From CADCTQ01 sp963844325 (GTDB lineage Bacteria > Bacteroidota > Bacteroidia > Cytophagales > 172606-1): a stretch of DNA of 64,000 nt. Below the pieces are notes generated by a model, which had not been told where the DNA came from, searched no databases, and saw only the letters and a program-made list of their open reading frames with translations. This document shows, piece after piece, positions 45,001-53,628 of the stretch (its first letter is position 1; each line of letters opens with the position of its first letter). The translations under genes were made by a program, and so were the position numbers. The stretch spans positions 1,240,001-1,304,000 of the forward strand of contig CAWJNV010000001.1 in the NCBI GenBank assembly GCA_963844325.1. The letters run 5' to 3'.

Positions 45001-48000
45001 ATACCAGTGATGGTACGCCCAGCCCTATAGTATCAGGATCTGGAGCTAATCAAAACCTACTCTCTATAAACTCTCAGGAAAAGGAGCAGTCCATTGACCA
45101 GTATCCGCTCCACGATATGGTGCGCCTGTGGGTGGCTCCCTTCGACGGGAGAGTCAAGGTAACCGCTCCCGTTACGCTGCTAGCCCCTGCTGCCGGCACA
45201 GAAGATCCCAAAGCCGACGGGGTGCAGGTGGCCGTGCAACTGGAAAACACTCCGCTCTGGGGTGCTCGCATCGGAGCCGGTGATTATCAGCCCTACCAGC
45301 CCCAAAACGTCAGTAATCTGGCGGTGCGTAAAGGTGACCGATTGTACTTCCGCCTGCAATCAGTAGAAAATGGAGTGCAAGACTCCGTGCGCTGGCAGCC
45401 GGTGATTGAGTACCTGGACAAAGACCTGTCCCGTACCGATGCCGACGGCAAAAAGCTTTACCGCTACGCCATTACCGAAGACTACCTGCTTACGGTCGAT
45501 CAGCAGATCGGTATACCGACCAAGGGTACCGTCAGAGTTGAAGGCCGCTTTCAAAAGCCCCTTACCAGCGATACGGTTCAGGTAGTAATTACCCGTACCC
45601 GGGACGACAAAGAAACGGTGGTGCTCGCGAAAGTATACCCCTTTAAGCAGGTGGTCGACGAGCAAATCATCGCTGATTTTCAGGTGGACTCGGCCGACGT
45701 ACTTAAGTTCCGCGTGCTTTCGGCCACCAACGTAGCGTGGTCAGCCCTCTCCTGGCAGCCCCACCTCTACTACACGGCTTTGCCTGATCCCGAGGCTAAG
45801 GTCCGCGACGAAGAAGGCAAGCCTTTGATGGATTTCTACCCCGTACCGGGCTACAGCCTCTTTTCGGCCATGATCCGCCCGGCGGCTCCTTATAAGGTAG
45901 CAGACCAAACAACTACCCTGCAGGTAACACCACAGTTAAACTTTGCGCCTAGTCTGTTTAAACCGGTGAACGGGCAGATCGTCTTCTCGGTCAAAAAGCG
46001 CCATGAACCCCTGCTGGTAGATACCCTGCTGGTGACAAACGGGCAGGTAAGCGCCGCTGCTTACGCAATTAAAGTAGCGGAAGGTGATACGCTCTACCTG
46101 GACTACTATGCCGCCGACTCAGCGCTGGCAGTTAAACTTACCCAGGCGGAAGCCACGCTGAAGAATGGTGACAACGAGTACATTGCCGAGGCGGGCATAT
46201 ACTTCCGGCGCAAGGACACTAAGTTCGGTCCCTTATACCGCCAGTGGGGGCACTTCTCCTACAATGGCAACCGCTTAAGGGCGGACCAGCCCATTAACCA
46301 GAATGAACTGGTCATCAGCAAGACGCTCACAGACGCCAAGAAGGACGATTACGAAAAGATTTCCGACACGACGGCTTTGCAGGGCGCAAACGTGTACAAG
46401 CCAGCTGCTGAAAAGTTTGTCATGCTGGTGCCTTTTGGGCGGGAGCGGTTCTGGAACGGCTATGACAACCTGACCCGGCTGGATGGTACGTTCATGCAAA
46501 GCTCCCGTTATGGCACCGATGATGTAGAGCCCATAACCATTTCGGGGGGCGGGACTGGAGCCGGAGCCGTGGATAAGATTACCGTCAGCAAGAGTAAGTC
46601 CTTCACCGGCGGGATCGGCATTAGTTTTCCGGCCGCCACCGCCGGGGGGACGTTAGGTAAGACGCTGGGCGATTCGAAAGTAATGCTCGACTTCATGGAC
46701 ATGAACGGGGACCGCTACCCAGACGTAGTTACACCCGGAAGTATCCAGTACTCTCTCCCAACGGGTGGTCTGTCCGGGGAAATGATCTCCCACAAACAGT
46801 CGGGAGAGAACCACCAAACCTCTACTGAGAGTGCAGGCGTCAGCCTTTCGGGCAGTTTCGTGCTCTCAAAAGCCGAGCCTTACGCCTTCAATATCAAGAA
46901 TACGGTCGTCAACGTAGGCAGCGGCAAGACTAGTGCTGGTTTGAATGGCTCCTTCGGCTCGGGCTCAAACGAGACGGACTTCACCTGGATGGACATTAAT
47001 GGGGATGGTTTGCCTGACCGGGTAGTGCTGGGAGAGGATAAAAAACTGCGCGTGTCACTTAACCTGGGTTACAGCTTTTCCGCCCCGGAAATCTGGGATT
47101 TCGACCCAACGGTCGATAAGAACGGCGACAAGACAATTAGCATCAGCAACGGTCAGAGCAAGAGCTACGGGGGAGGTGTCGGGGTAAGTATCGTTAGGGG
47201 CAGTATTTCAGCAGGGGTTAGTGTATCTAAATCAGAAAATGAGGTCGACTACACCTTGCAGGACGTCAACGGGGACGGACTCGTGGACGCCTGCTACCGG
47301 GAAGGTAATCAAGTGCTGGCCAGGCTCAACCTGGGCAATGGATTTGGTGAACTGATCACCTGGGGCGAGGCCAATGCTTTGGGTAAGAGCCGGGGCACGA
47401 GTATGGGCGCAAACATTGGCTTTACGGCCGGTGTACCCCTACCCACGCCCAACCCCATGAAGATCATCGTCAACCCCAGCACCAGTACTAATAAGAGCGT
47501 GACCAGAGATTTGGTTAAACTCAGCGACGTAGATGGGGATGGCTACCCGGATTTTGTTGAGTCTAACGATGATAATGAGTTAAAAGTAAAGGCTTCTACA
47601 ATCGGTAGAACCAACCTGCTCAAGTCAGTAAAAAGACCGCTGGGAGCTTCTTTGGTAATGGATTACCAGCGGCAAGGCAACACCTACCAAATGTCCAGTT
47701 CGGTGTGGACGATGAGCCGCGTTGCAATGTTTGACGGCTTTAAAGGTGATGGTCCTGACAGCTTGGTAATGAGCTTTGCCTACGAGAAAGGTTACTATAA
47801 CCGTCAGGAAAGAGAGTTTTGCGGTTTCTCCAAAGTCATCACCCGTACCCATGATACCGGCCATAAGGATAATAAAATATACACAAAGGCAGTAGAGGTA
47901 TTCAATAATGAAGATTACTACACGAAAGGGTTACTGCTTACCCAGACTTTGGAGGATGGGGAAGGAAAGCTGTACACTAAAAAAGAGAATACCTACGAGT

Positions 48001-51000
48001 TAAAAACGGTAATACCCGGAGAGAGCTTCTTCCCGGCTGTTAGCCAAATCGTACAGCAGTACTACGAAGGGAAGACCCAGGCGGGCAAAAGTACTCGTCA
48101 ACGCTTTACCTACGACAGTTACGGGAACATGACCGTAATTGAGGAGGACGGCGATTTAGATACCCAGGCCGACGACCTTTCTGCGCAAGTGGCCTACCAT
48201 TATATAACTGAAAGTTATATGATGGGCACGCCAAAGTCCATTGTGGTAAATGGAGGCGGTAAAACTTACCGGAAGCGGGAAAGCACAATTGACCAAAATG
48301 GGAACGTGGTTCAGATCAAGCAGTACCTTGAGTCAGGTGAGGTCACAGTACATGATATTGAATACGACATCTATGGGAACCGCATTAAAATTACTCGCCC
48401 GGCAAACCATAAGGGAGAGCGTCTGCAACTGGAATACACTTATGATGATAAGGTACATAGCTACCCGGTTAAGTCCTCCAACAGCTACGGGTATAATGCC
48501 CAAACAACATATGACTACAAGTTTGGACAGGCCCTCTCCAGTAAGGATATCAATCAAAACGAGGTAGCGTATGAACTTGATGACGTAGGTAGAGTGGTAA
48601 AGGTCACCGGTCCCTATGAACTAAAAGCCGGCGCCGGGTATACCATCAAATTCGAGTACCATCCCGAAGCTACTGTTCCATGGGCTTTAACAAAACATTA
48701 TGATCCCCAGAATCCCAAAAACGATCTGGAGACAGTCAATTTCGTCGATGGATTAGGAAGACTTCTTCAGACCAAAAAGGATGCAGCTATTCACCAGGGG
48801 GATCAAACAGCTGATAAGGAACAGATGGTCGTGTCGGGGCGAATCACCTTCGACGGATTGGGCAGAATGACTCATGCCTGGTACCCAGTGACGGAGAACA
48901 CCGGAAAAGGAGAGATATTCAACACAAGCACAGATGGCCAACTCCCTTCAACCAGTACATACGACGTACTGGGAAGAAAACTGAAGGTTACCCTGCCTGA
49001 TGGGGCGGTGACTCAGACTGAGTATGGATTAGTCAATGACCGAAGTGGAATAGTCCAGTTCTCCACGAAAACCATTGATGCCAATGGTAAGACCAGTGAG
49101 CAGTTCACTGACGTAAAAGGTAGAGTAACCTCTGTAAAGCAGTATAGTTCGAGTGGGGACATATGGACGAGCTTTGTCTATAATCCTGTAAACGATCAAC
49201 TTGAGGCAATTGATGATCAGGGCCACAAGACAATTTCAACTTATGATTGGCTGGGGAGGCGCATCACCCGGTTACATCCTGATGCAGGCCTTTCTACCTA
49301 TAGCTACGATCTTGCCGGCAACCTGACTTCACTTCAGACTGCTAACCTTCAGAAAACCGGGGAGGCTGTTAAGTACACCTATCAGTACGAACGCCTGACT
49401 GATATTGCTTATCCGCGAAATCAGGAAAACGATGTACACTATACTTATGGGGAAGCAGGGGCAAGTGACAACAGAGCAGGAAGAATAGTTCTTCAAGAAG
49501 ATGCTTCCGGTGCTCAGGAGTTCTTCTACGGCCCTTTAGGGGAAATAGTCAAGAACGTTCGCACCATAGTGATTCCTCAGCATGACGAGCAGACTTTCGT
49601 TACCGAGTGGCAGTATGATACCTGGAACCGCTTGACCAGCATGACTTATGCTGATGGGGAGAAAGTAAGCTACATCTACAACCAAGGTGGTCTGCTCCAC
49701 AGTATGAGCGGAGAGAAAGGCGGGCAGGCTTACAACTACGTCAAGCAGTTAGGTTACGACAAGTTTGAGCAAAAGGTGTTTCTCGCTTACGGCAACGGCA
49801 CCAAGACGACTTACAGCTACGAGGAGGACAGAAGGAGACTCAGGAACCTGACGGCCAGTACTTCCGCCAAGCGGACCTTCATGGATAACGAGTATACTTA
49901 TGATAAGGTCGATAATATTCTTAGCCTGAAAAACTCGGCTCCCGTTCCTTCGCCTAACCTAATGGGCGGTTCCAGTGAGTACAGCTATGAGTACGATGAT
50001 TTGTACCGTCTCATTGGAGCGGAGGGGCATTATAGAGGTTCTAATGAACAGCACCGTTACCAATTGCAGATGCGCTACAATTCAGTAGGCAGCATCCTGG
50101 AGAAAACTCAACTCCACCAGCGGAGTAGCAGCGGTGCCTCCTGGCAGGAACAGAAGAAAACGACCTATCAGCAACTCTATACCTACTCGGAGGAGCAGCC
50201 CCATACAGCCGTTCACATTGGGGGGCAGACCTACTCCTACGATTCGAATGGTAACCAGACAGGCTGGATCGATGACAAGAGCGGTCAACGGAGGAACATA
50301 TTCTGGGATGAGGAAAACAGGGTCAGGGCCATCATGGACAATGGTGCCACTTTCCACTACATCTATGATGCATCAGGGTCAAGAATCCTGAAAGGTCATT
50401 CCTCAGGACAGGCAGTGTACGCTGACGGGATACGAAAAGCCGGTTCAGGGGGCATGAGCAACTACACCGTGTACGTGAACCCTTACCTAGTACTCAGAAG
50501 CGGAGGCTACTCTAAACATTACTACGTCGAGAGTCAAAGGATCGTAAGCAAATTAGGTTCAGGCTGGGATAATAATGGTAAAGGACCGCTTGAAACGGCC
50601 AAAGCTGGCGAGAGTAAGGTAGATTATACCGCTAAAGAACAGCAGGTAAGTGAGGGTATCGTTAAGAACCTCAAGTTTCTGGGCCAGGATGGACAAATCC
50701 TTACGGCAGGAAAGAGTGGTAAAATCCCACCGGGACAACTTAATGGTAAAGGCGATGGCGGTAGCCAGGAGCCTGGCGGCACAGTGGAAAGCTTCCAGTA
50801 CTATTACCACCCTGACCATTTAGGATCAACAAGTTATATTACCGATGCGGCCGGTGAGGTATATCAGCACCTGGAGTACTTCGCCTATGGAGAAACATTC
50901 GTAGAGGAACACAGCAATACAAACCGGACGCCTTACCTGTTCAACGGTAAAGAGCTTGACGATGAGACAGGCTTGTATTACTACGGAGCAAGGTATTATG

Positions 51001-51773
51001 ACCCAAGGACGAGCATTTGGCAGAGTGTCGATCAAATGGCCGAGAAGTTCCCTGGACTCTCTCCGTATAACTATGGGCTGAACAATCCCATCAAATTCAT
51101 AGACCCAGATGGAAATGAAGTTGAGCCGTCTGATGCGACAAGAACACCGACCCCTAGAAATTTGGTAGGTACTTTCCTTCATGCCGCAGCAAAAATATTC
51201 TTTGATACAAAGCCAGGGTGGAGCGGAGAGATTTCCTTTAAAATACCAGGGCTTAAGGAGGGAAGAGCTGATCTGATGTATAGAGACGCCAATGGAAATG
51301 GACACTTCTGGGAGATAAAGCCTGTAAGCTACAGAGTGGGTGTAAAGCATCACTCAGCACAAACGCAGGTTGCAAGATATAGGGCGCTGGCGCAGATAAA
51401 GGATCCTGACCATAAGTACAGTATCGGAACCCAGGGAGGAGGCCCAGTACCAATCCAGGGAACTTTAACCCTGCCTTTTACTGATGGGATATACAATTAC
51501 GATGCTAAATTGTTTATACCAAAAGGCGAAGCGCATAAAGGAATCATCTATTATAGGCTGACCAACCAGCGATTAACCCCTGAAGCTCAAAAGGCAATAG
51601 AAGTAGCAAAGGATGCGGCTAAAGTTGGTGCCGTTGCAGCCGTTGTAGTCGGGGCAATATTGCTGGCGCCCGAAACGGGAGGAGGTTCAGTTGTTGCGGG
51701 CTCTATTGTAATTGGAACTATACTAACGCCTCCCCAACAACAAGCACAACCACAATCCGTAACTACGCAGTAA
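42084..51773 (+). CDS. Giant SpvB/RHS polymorphic toxin with a PD-(D/E)xK-like C-terminal tip
   Basis: The 3229-residue protein has a hydrophobic N-terminal segment (about 16-36), beta-sandwich modules (about 60-450), the SpvB-like domain (from about 465; SLSLPDGRNGIEPQLSISYN), FG-GAP-type motifs (DLNGDGLPDK about 848; later VNGDGLPDL, MNGDRYPDV, INGDGLPDR, VNGDGLVD, VDGDGYPDF), a long array of YD repeats (about 2000-2850), and the RHS core (DHLGSTSYITDAAGEVYQ about 2910 to NNPIKFIDPDGNE about 3012). The variable 217-residue tip follows. It holds D3063 (GRADLMYRD) and E3077-x-K3079 (FWEIKP), a D-x(13)-ExK pattern of restriction-endonuclease folds, and ends with a glycine-rich hydrophobic stretch. 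The RHS shell should encase the toxin until release. Composition is lower in GC than the left half of the window. Confidence 0.9.
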   Translation: MKNFLIHTLLSKALGMGKAGLCLLALSTGASIYGTTALYRVATYATTHVTTAAPEGASVKTTLTQYNAGTREGLIGVTGDVPVDNPADNVFHVKVKETLQHTDKVYLVYELSGVEDHTAVSRSVNDQLAVGGYLVKKRKGWAKQREALHASWLRQGDNVIRFTLPAGADHSYRVRNLSLQVEKTPAGVGAGQREVVINQPLVQAYYKDQAYLKGFVKGEGSGKAQITVDGKKVSVFKGEFETLVQRPKGAQQWTVAVQALYADGQSMSKEVSFSVPSSADHRYDYQKIGHTTQKAFTATQNHSIALTGAGLTATKGALAKQAVISITALREVDLPALDGGMVNVTKYSSGFRFLPHKTKFLKEVNLRLAYDENKIPEGFTEKDIKTYFFDEQSHHWIALPTDTVLAASGEVLSRTAHFTDMINAIIKVPETPEVGAYNSTSIKGIKAANPTTAVNLIAPPQANSTGNASLGYSLSLPDGRNGIEPQLSISYNSGGGNDWLGMGWNVQLPAVSIDTRWGVPRYDASKETETYSLNGQQLSPVAHREALKDRSTEKRFYPRVESAFNKIIRHGSSPTNYWWEVTDKSGTKYFYGGRPLAGLDKDAVLRTNEAADGGNIAYWGLSEVRDLDGNFVRYHYTKVEDRGVAGGVVPGYQLYVDKITYTGHGTTEGLYSVHFIRDRQLSNWTKRKDVTIAANLGFKQVTADLLKKVEVRFDGDPIRHYELSYRQGEFHKTLLDSISEFDAKGKLFNTHAFDYYNDVRKGESLVLFAGKQATWQVPGGSVAGAFAPFKEGFGGRASLLSGTRSTDFNVGVGVGVGFDLKVFLKTNSVVGNFGFTNATSEGMVTMLDLNGDGLPDKVYVDTKGRIQYCPNQSGPRGEEKFGEPQQIIVPGVDNFHKEKSRTLSQGVEASFGAEIGGGTSASATVAVGTSTTTSVTSVYFSEVNGDGLPDLVSKGKVFFNRINSATGVPMFLDTSDGTPSPIVSGSGANQNLLSINSQEKEQSIDQYPLHDMVRLWVAPFDGRVKVTAPVTLLAPAAGTEDPKADGVQVAVQLENTPLWGARIGAGDYQPYQPQNVSNLAVRKGDRLYFRLQSVENGVQDSVRWQPVIEYLDKDLSRTDADGKKLYRYAITEDYLLTVDQQIGIPTKGTVRVEGRFQKPLTSDTVQVVITRTRDDKETVVLAKVYPFKQVVDEQIIADFQVDSADVLKFRVLSATNVAWSALSWQPHLYYTALPDPEAKVRDEEGKPLMDFYPVPGYSLFSAMIRPAAPYKVADQTTTLQVTPQLNFAPSLFKPVNGQIVFSVKKRHEPLLVDTLLVTNGQVSAAAYAIKVAEGDTLYLDYYAADSALAVKLTQAEATLKNGDNEYIAEAGIYFRRKDTKFGPLYRQWGHFSYNGNRLRADQPINQNELVISKTLTDAKKDDYEKISDTTALQGANVYKPAAEKFVMLVPFGRERFWNGYDNLTRLDGTFMQSSRYGTDDVEPITISGGGTGAGAVDKITVSKSKSFTGGIGISFPAATAGGTLGKTLGDSKVMLDFMDMNGDRYPDVVTPGSIQYSLPTGGLSGEMISHKQSGENHQTSTESAGVSLSGSFVLSKAEPYAFNIKNTVVNVGSGKTSAGLNGSFGSGSNETDFTWMDINGDGLPDRVVLGEDKKLRVSLNLGYSFSAPEIWDFDPTVDKNGDKTISISNGQSKSYGGGVGVSIVRGSISAGVSVSKSENEVDYTLQDVNGDGLVDACYREGNQVLARLNLGNGFGELITWGEANALGKSRGTSMGANIGFTAGVPLPTPNPMKIIVNPSTSTNKSVTRDLVKLSDVDGDGYPDFVESNDDNELKVKASTIGRTNLLKSVKRPLGASLVMDYQRQGNTYQMSSSVWTMSRVAMFDGFKGDGPDSLVMSFAYEKGYYNRQEREFCGFSKVITRTHDTGHKDNKIYTKAVEVFNNEDYYTKGLLLTQTLEDGEGKLYTKKENTYELKTVIPGESFFPAVSQIVQQYYEGKTQAGKSTRQRFTYDSYGNMTVIEEDGDLDTQADDLSAQVAYHYITESYMMGTPKSIVVNGGGKTYRKRESTIDQNGNVVQIKQYLESGEVTVHDIEYDIYGNRIKITRPANHKGERLQLEYTYDDKVHSYPVKSSNSYGYNAQTTYDYKFGQALSSKDINQNEVAYELDDVGRVVKVTGPYELKAGAGYTIKFEYHPEATVPWALTKHYDPQNPKNDLETVNFVDGLGRLLQTKKDAAIHQGDQTADKEQMVVSGRITFDGLGRMTHAWYPVTENTGKGEIFNTSTDGQLPSTSTYDVLGRKLKVTLPDGAVTQTEYGLVNDRSGIVQFSTKTIDANGKTSEQFTDVKGRVTSVKQYSSSGDIWTSFVYNPVNDQLEAIDDQGHKTISTYDWLGRRITRLHPDAGLSTYSYDLAGNLTSLQTANLQKTGEAVKYTYQYERLTDIAYPRNQENDVHYTYGEAGASDNRAGRIVLQEDASGAQEFFYGPLGEIVKNVRTIVIPQHDEQTFVTEWQYDTWNRLTSMTYADGEKVSYIYNQGGLLHSMSGEKGGQAYNYVKQLGYDKFEQKVFLAYGNGTKTTYSYEEDRRRLRNLTASTSAKRTFMDNEYTYDKVDNILSLKNSAPVPSPNLMGGSSEYSYEYDDLYRLIGAEGHYRGSNEQHRYQLQMRYNSVGSILEKTQLHQRSSSGASWQEQKKTTYQQLYTYSEEQPHTAVHIGGQTYSYDSNGNQTGWIDDKSGQRRNIFWDEENRVRAIMDNGATFHYIYDASGSRILKGHSSGQAVYADGIRKAGSGGMSNYTVYVNPYLVLRSGGYSKHYYVESQRIVSKLGSGWDNNGKGPLETAKAGESKVDYTAKEQQVSEGIVKNLKFLGQDGQILTAGKSGKIPPGQLNGKGDGGSQEPGGTVESFQYYYHPDHLGSTSYITDAAGEVYQHLEYFAYGETFVEEHSNTNRTPYLFNGKELDDETGLYYYGARYYDPRTSIWQSVDQMAEKFPGLSPYNYGLNNPIKFIDPDGNEVEPSDATRTPTPRNLVGTFLHAAAKIFFDTKPGWSGEISFKIPGLKEGRADLMYRDANGNGHFWEIKPVSYRVGVKHHSAQTQVARYRALAQIKDPDHKYSIGTQGGGPVPIQGTLTLPFTDGIYNYDAKLFIPKGEAHKGIIYYRLTNQRLTPEAQKAIEVAKDAAKVGAVAAVVVGAILLAPETGGGSVVAGSIVIGTILTPPQQQAQPQSVTTQ

Positions 51774-51793
51774 CTGATTTAAATGTATTTGAT

Positions 51794-52801
51794 ATGAGCA
51801 GTTTCATAACGGGAGATCAATTCAGAAGATCATTTAAAGAGGTTAGTTTGTCCGGGAAGCAAATACTAATAGATGAATTATCGGCAGTTTTTGAGCTCCC
51901 GGACGATCACTTCACCAGAAGCGTACTTAAGGGGTATCATAAGTTGTATCCTGCTTTGCACTTTGACCCGAAGGTTGCAAAAAACATACTGACCGATTTA
52001 ACGGCCCAGGGAAGCTTCTATGTTTATAACTATGATGAACCCTTCATGGGAGGGTACCCCCGGCTCTCCCGTAGTAAAGGCAATTACTATGAAGAAGCCG
52101 GCTTAAAGGACGACCGGTTCGAGGATAAAGCCAGGAGCAATTGGGATGGCTTCGTTGAAAAGATAAAGCAGGCGTATTGGCGTAAGGAGGGTAAGGAGGA
52201 AAGGTATCTTGTTTTAAGTGACTTCGCAGCTTTCGAGGACAGAAAACCAAAATCCCCAAGAGAATTGCTGCTGTCTACTCCACAGGAGATGGAGATAGAC
52301 GGCAAAAAACTCACGGTAAAGTACAGTTTTTTTAATGTAAAAGAGGTACTGAAGTATTACAACCGGTTAGTGCTGGAGTTTTTTCCGGATTTCGTACTCC
52401 AGGAAAAAGTGTCTAATAAAAAGCATAGCAGATATGCCAAGAAGATAGGTGATAGTTTGCTGCTAGGACTCTATATAGACTACTCTTACCTGGAGAAGGA
52501 GCTACAAATGACATATTTAGAATTCCCCACAGTCAAATTAGAGCTATTTTCCAGTAGTTTGAGTAAATCCTTGAAAGAGGAAGCATACCTTGGTGATCAG
52601 GAGGAGTACCCAATAGTTCGCATAGATCCGGGTTATTTCATGGGTAATATGTATGATTACCGGATTGGGAATTCTGCGGAGAATGAGGATTTACTCAAAA
52701 GGAATCTGTTCTTTTATTTTGAGGTGTACTCGTTCTATCTACGGGTGTATTTGAAGCACATTGAGCAGAACATCGCTGTCGTGTTCAAGCAATTGCAATA
52801 A
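51794..52801 (+). CDS. Candidate immunity protein for the RHS toxin
   Basis: The 335-residue protein is not recognised as any known family. It is soluble, rich in Lys, Glu, Tyr and Phe, with many aromatic residues (GSFYVYNYDEPFMGGYPRLSR; YFMGNMYDYRIG; FFYFEVYSFYLRVYL) and no signal peptide. It begins 20 nt after the stop of the RHS toxin, on the same strand, where immunity genes of polymorphic toxins lie, and a long palindrome ends the unit at 52911-52984. It is larger than most immunity proteins (usually 100-200 residues), so a different role such as an adaptor or chaperone remains possible. Function is inferred from place only. Confidence 0.55.
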   Translation: MSSFITGDQFRRSFKEVSLSGKQILIDELSAVFELPDDHFTRSVLKGYHKLYPALHFDPKVAKNILTDLTAQGSFYVYNYDEPFMGGYPRLSRSKGNYYEEAGLKDDRFEDKARSNWDGFVEKIKQAYWRKEGKEERYLVLSDFAAFEDRKPKSPRELLLSTPQEMEIDGKKLTVKYSFFNVKEVLKYYNRLVLEFFPDFVLQEKVSNKKHSRYAKKIGDSLLLGLYIDYSYLEKELQMTYLEFPTVKLELFSSSLSKSLKEEAYLGDQEEYPIVRIDPGYFMGNMYDYRIGNSAENEDLLKRNLFFYFEVYSFYLRVYLKHIEQNIAVVFKQLQ

Positions 52802-52910
52802 AATAATATGTAGTGGTCTAACAGATGCGCTACACTTAGCTGGCGCCAAAAAGTTGTATTTGGGAAAGAAGCGGCTTTTTGCCGCCTGTTCCCTTTTCGT
52901 GCAATCTATA

Positions 52911-52984
52911 CACAGAACTGCCCCCAGGCAAGGGTAAAATGCACGGCTCGTTCCTCGCCGTCCTTGCCTGGGGGCAGTTCTGTG
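52911..52984. repeat. 23-bp perfect inverted repeat, possible bidirectional terminator
   Basis: CACAGAACTGCCCCCAGGCAAGG at 52911-52933 is the exact reverse complement of 52962-52984, with a 28-nt loop. A smaller hairpin (GCGGC-TTTTT-GCCGC) lies just before it. It sits between the convergent RHS and defence operons. No integron integrase is seen, so an attC site is not supported. Confidence 0.8.
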
Positions 52985-53130
52985 CATCAAAAGGTATTCA
53001 AGAGGAACAGGCCCTAGGTTGGGCAAGGCGGGAAAATAGTATTTATTTAAGAATTCCCAAAACCGGGAAAGTGTAGCAGATCTTTTAAACCTTCAGAGCT
53101 AATATATTCGAATGTGATAAAAGCCAGTTA

Positions 53131-53628
53131 TTAGAAAAGCGTGGGCTCGTCATGTGGTGAGCGCGTGGCTGGTTTTCTTGGCCTGTTCTGCTTAGGCTTA
53201 GAAATGGCCGGTTTTGATGAAGGAGGTTCCGCTCTGCGTCGAGGCTTAAGTGCCACGCGGGTAAACCGACTACCTTTGTGCCGGATAGTGAATAAGAAAG
53301 GCTCTTTAATGTTCTGCACATGTTCCAAGGCCTTGGGAAATACACTTACAACGGTCATGGCAATATCCGATAAAGTGTAATTACTGCCTTTTGCAAGGCG
53401 ATAGGCGAATACTCGGTAGCCTGCATCCACATGTACACGAATTTGTGGGTCAATACCCGTTCTATGATTGTTGAACAGAAATGCGACCGGATGCTCTTCT
53501 AGTTCAGTATCCTGAAAAGAACTATCAAAGAACGCGACCGTGACAGCGTTCTCCTCTTCGATATTAAGTATGAGCCTTAATGCCTTTAGGAGTGAGTTGG
53601 GAAAGTCTCGATCAAACAGAATGGTCAT
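53131..53628 (-). CDS. VapC45-like PIN-domain protein, candidate toxin
   Basis: The 165-residue protein opens MTILFDRDFPNSLLKALRL, with the N-terminal acidic motif (LFDRDFP) of the VapC45-type PIN-like family, and continues with YRVFAYRLAKGSNYTLSDIAMTVV, as in that group. Residues from about 130 form a basic, proline-rich tail. VapC45-type proteins are paired with DUF433 antitoxins. Its ATG overlaps the TGA stop of the methyltransferase gene by 4 nt (ATGA), so the two are translationally coupled, and a DUF433 antitoxin-like region forms the end of that methyltransferase. If active, it would be an RNase toxin held back by the fused antitoxin. The catalytic acidic set cannot be fully confirmed by eye. 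Confidence 0.7.
   Translation of the reverse strand: MTILFDRDFPNSLLKALRLILNIEEENAVTVAFFDSSFQDTELEEHPVAFLFNNHRTGIDPQIRVHVDAGYRVFAYRLAKGSNYTLSDIAMTVVSVFPKALEHVQNIKEPFLFTIRHKGSRFTRVALKPRRRAEPPSSKPAISKPKQNRPRKPATRSPHDEPTLF

Noticed and set aside
52911..52984. Integron attC site
   Set aside because: No integron integrase or cassette array is seen, and the arms are perfectly complementary, unlike attC.
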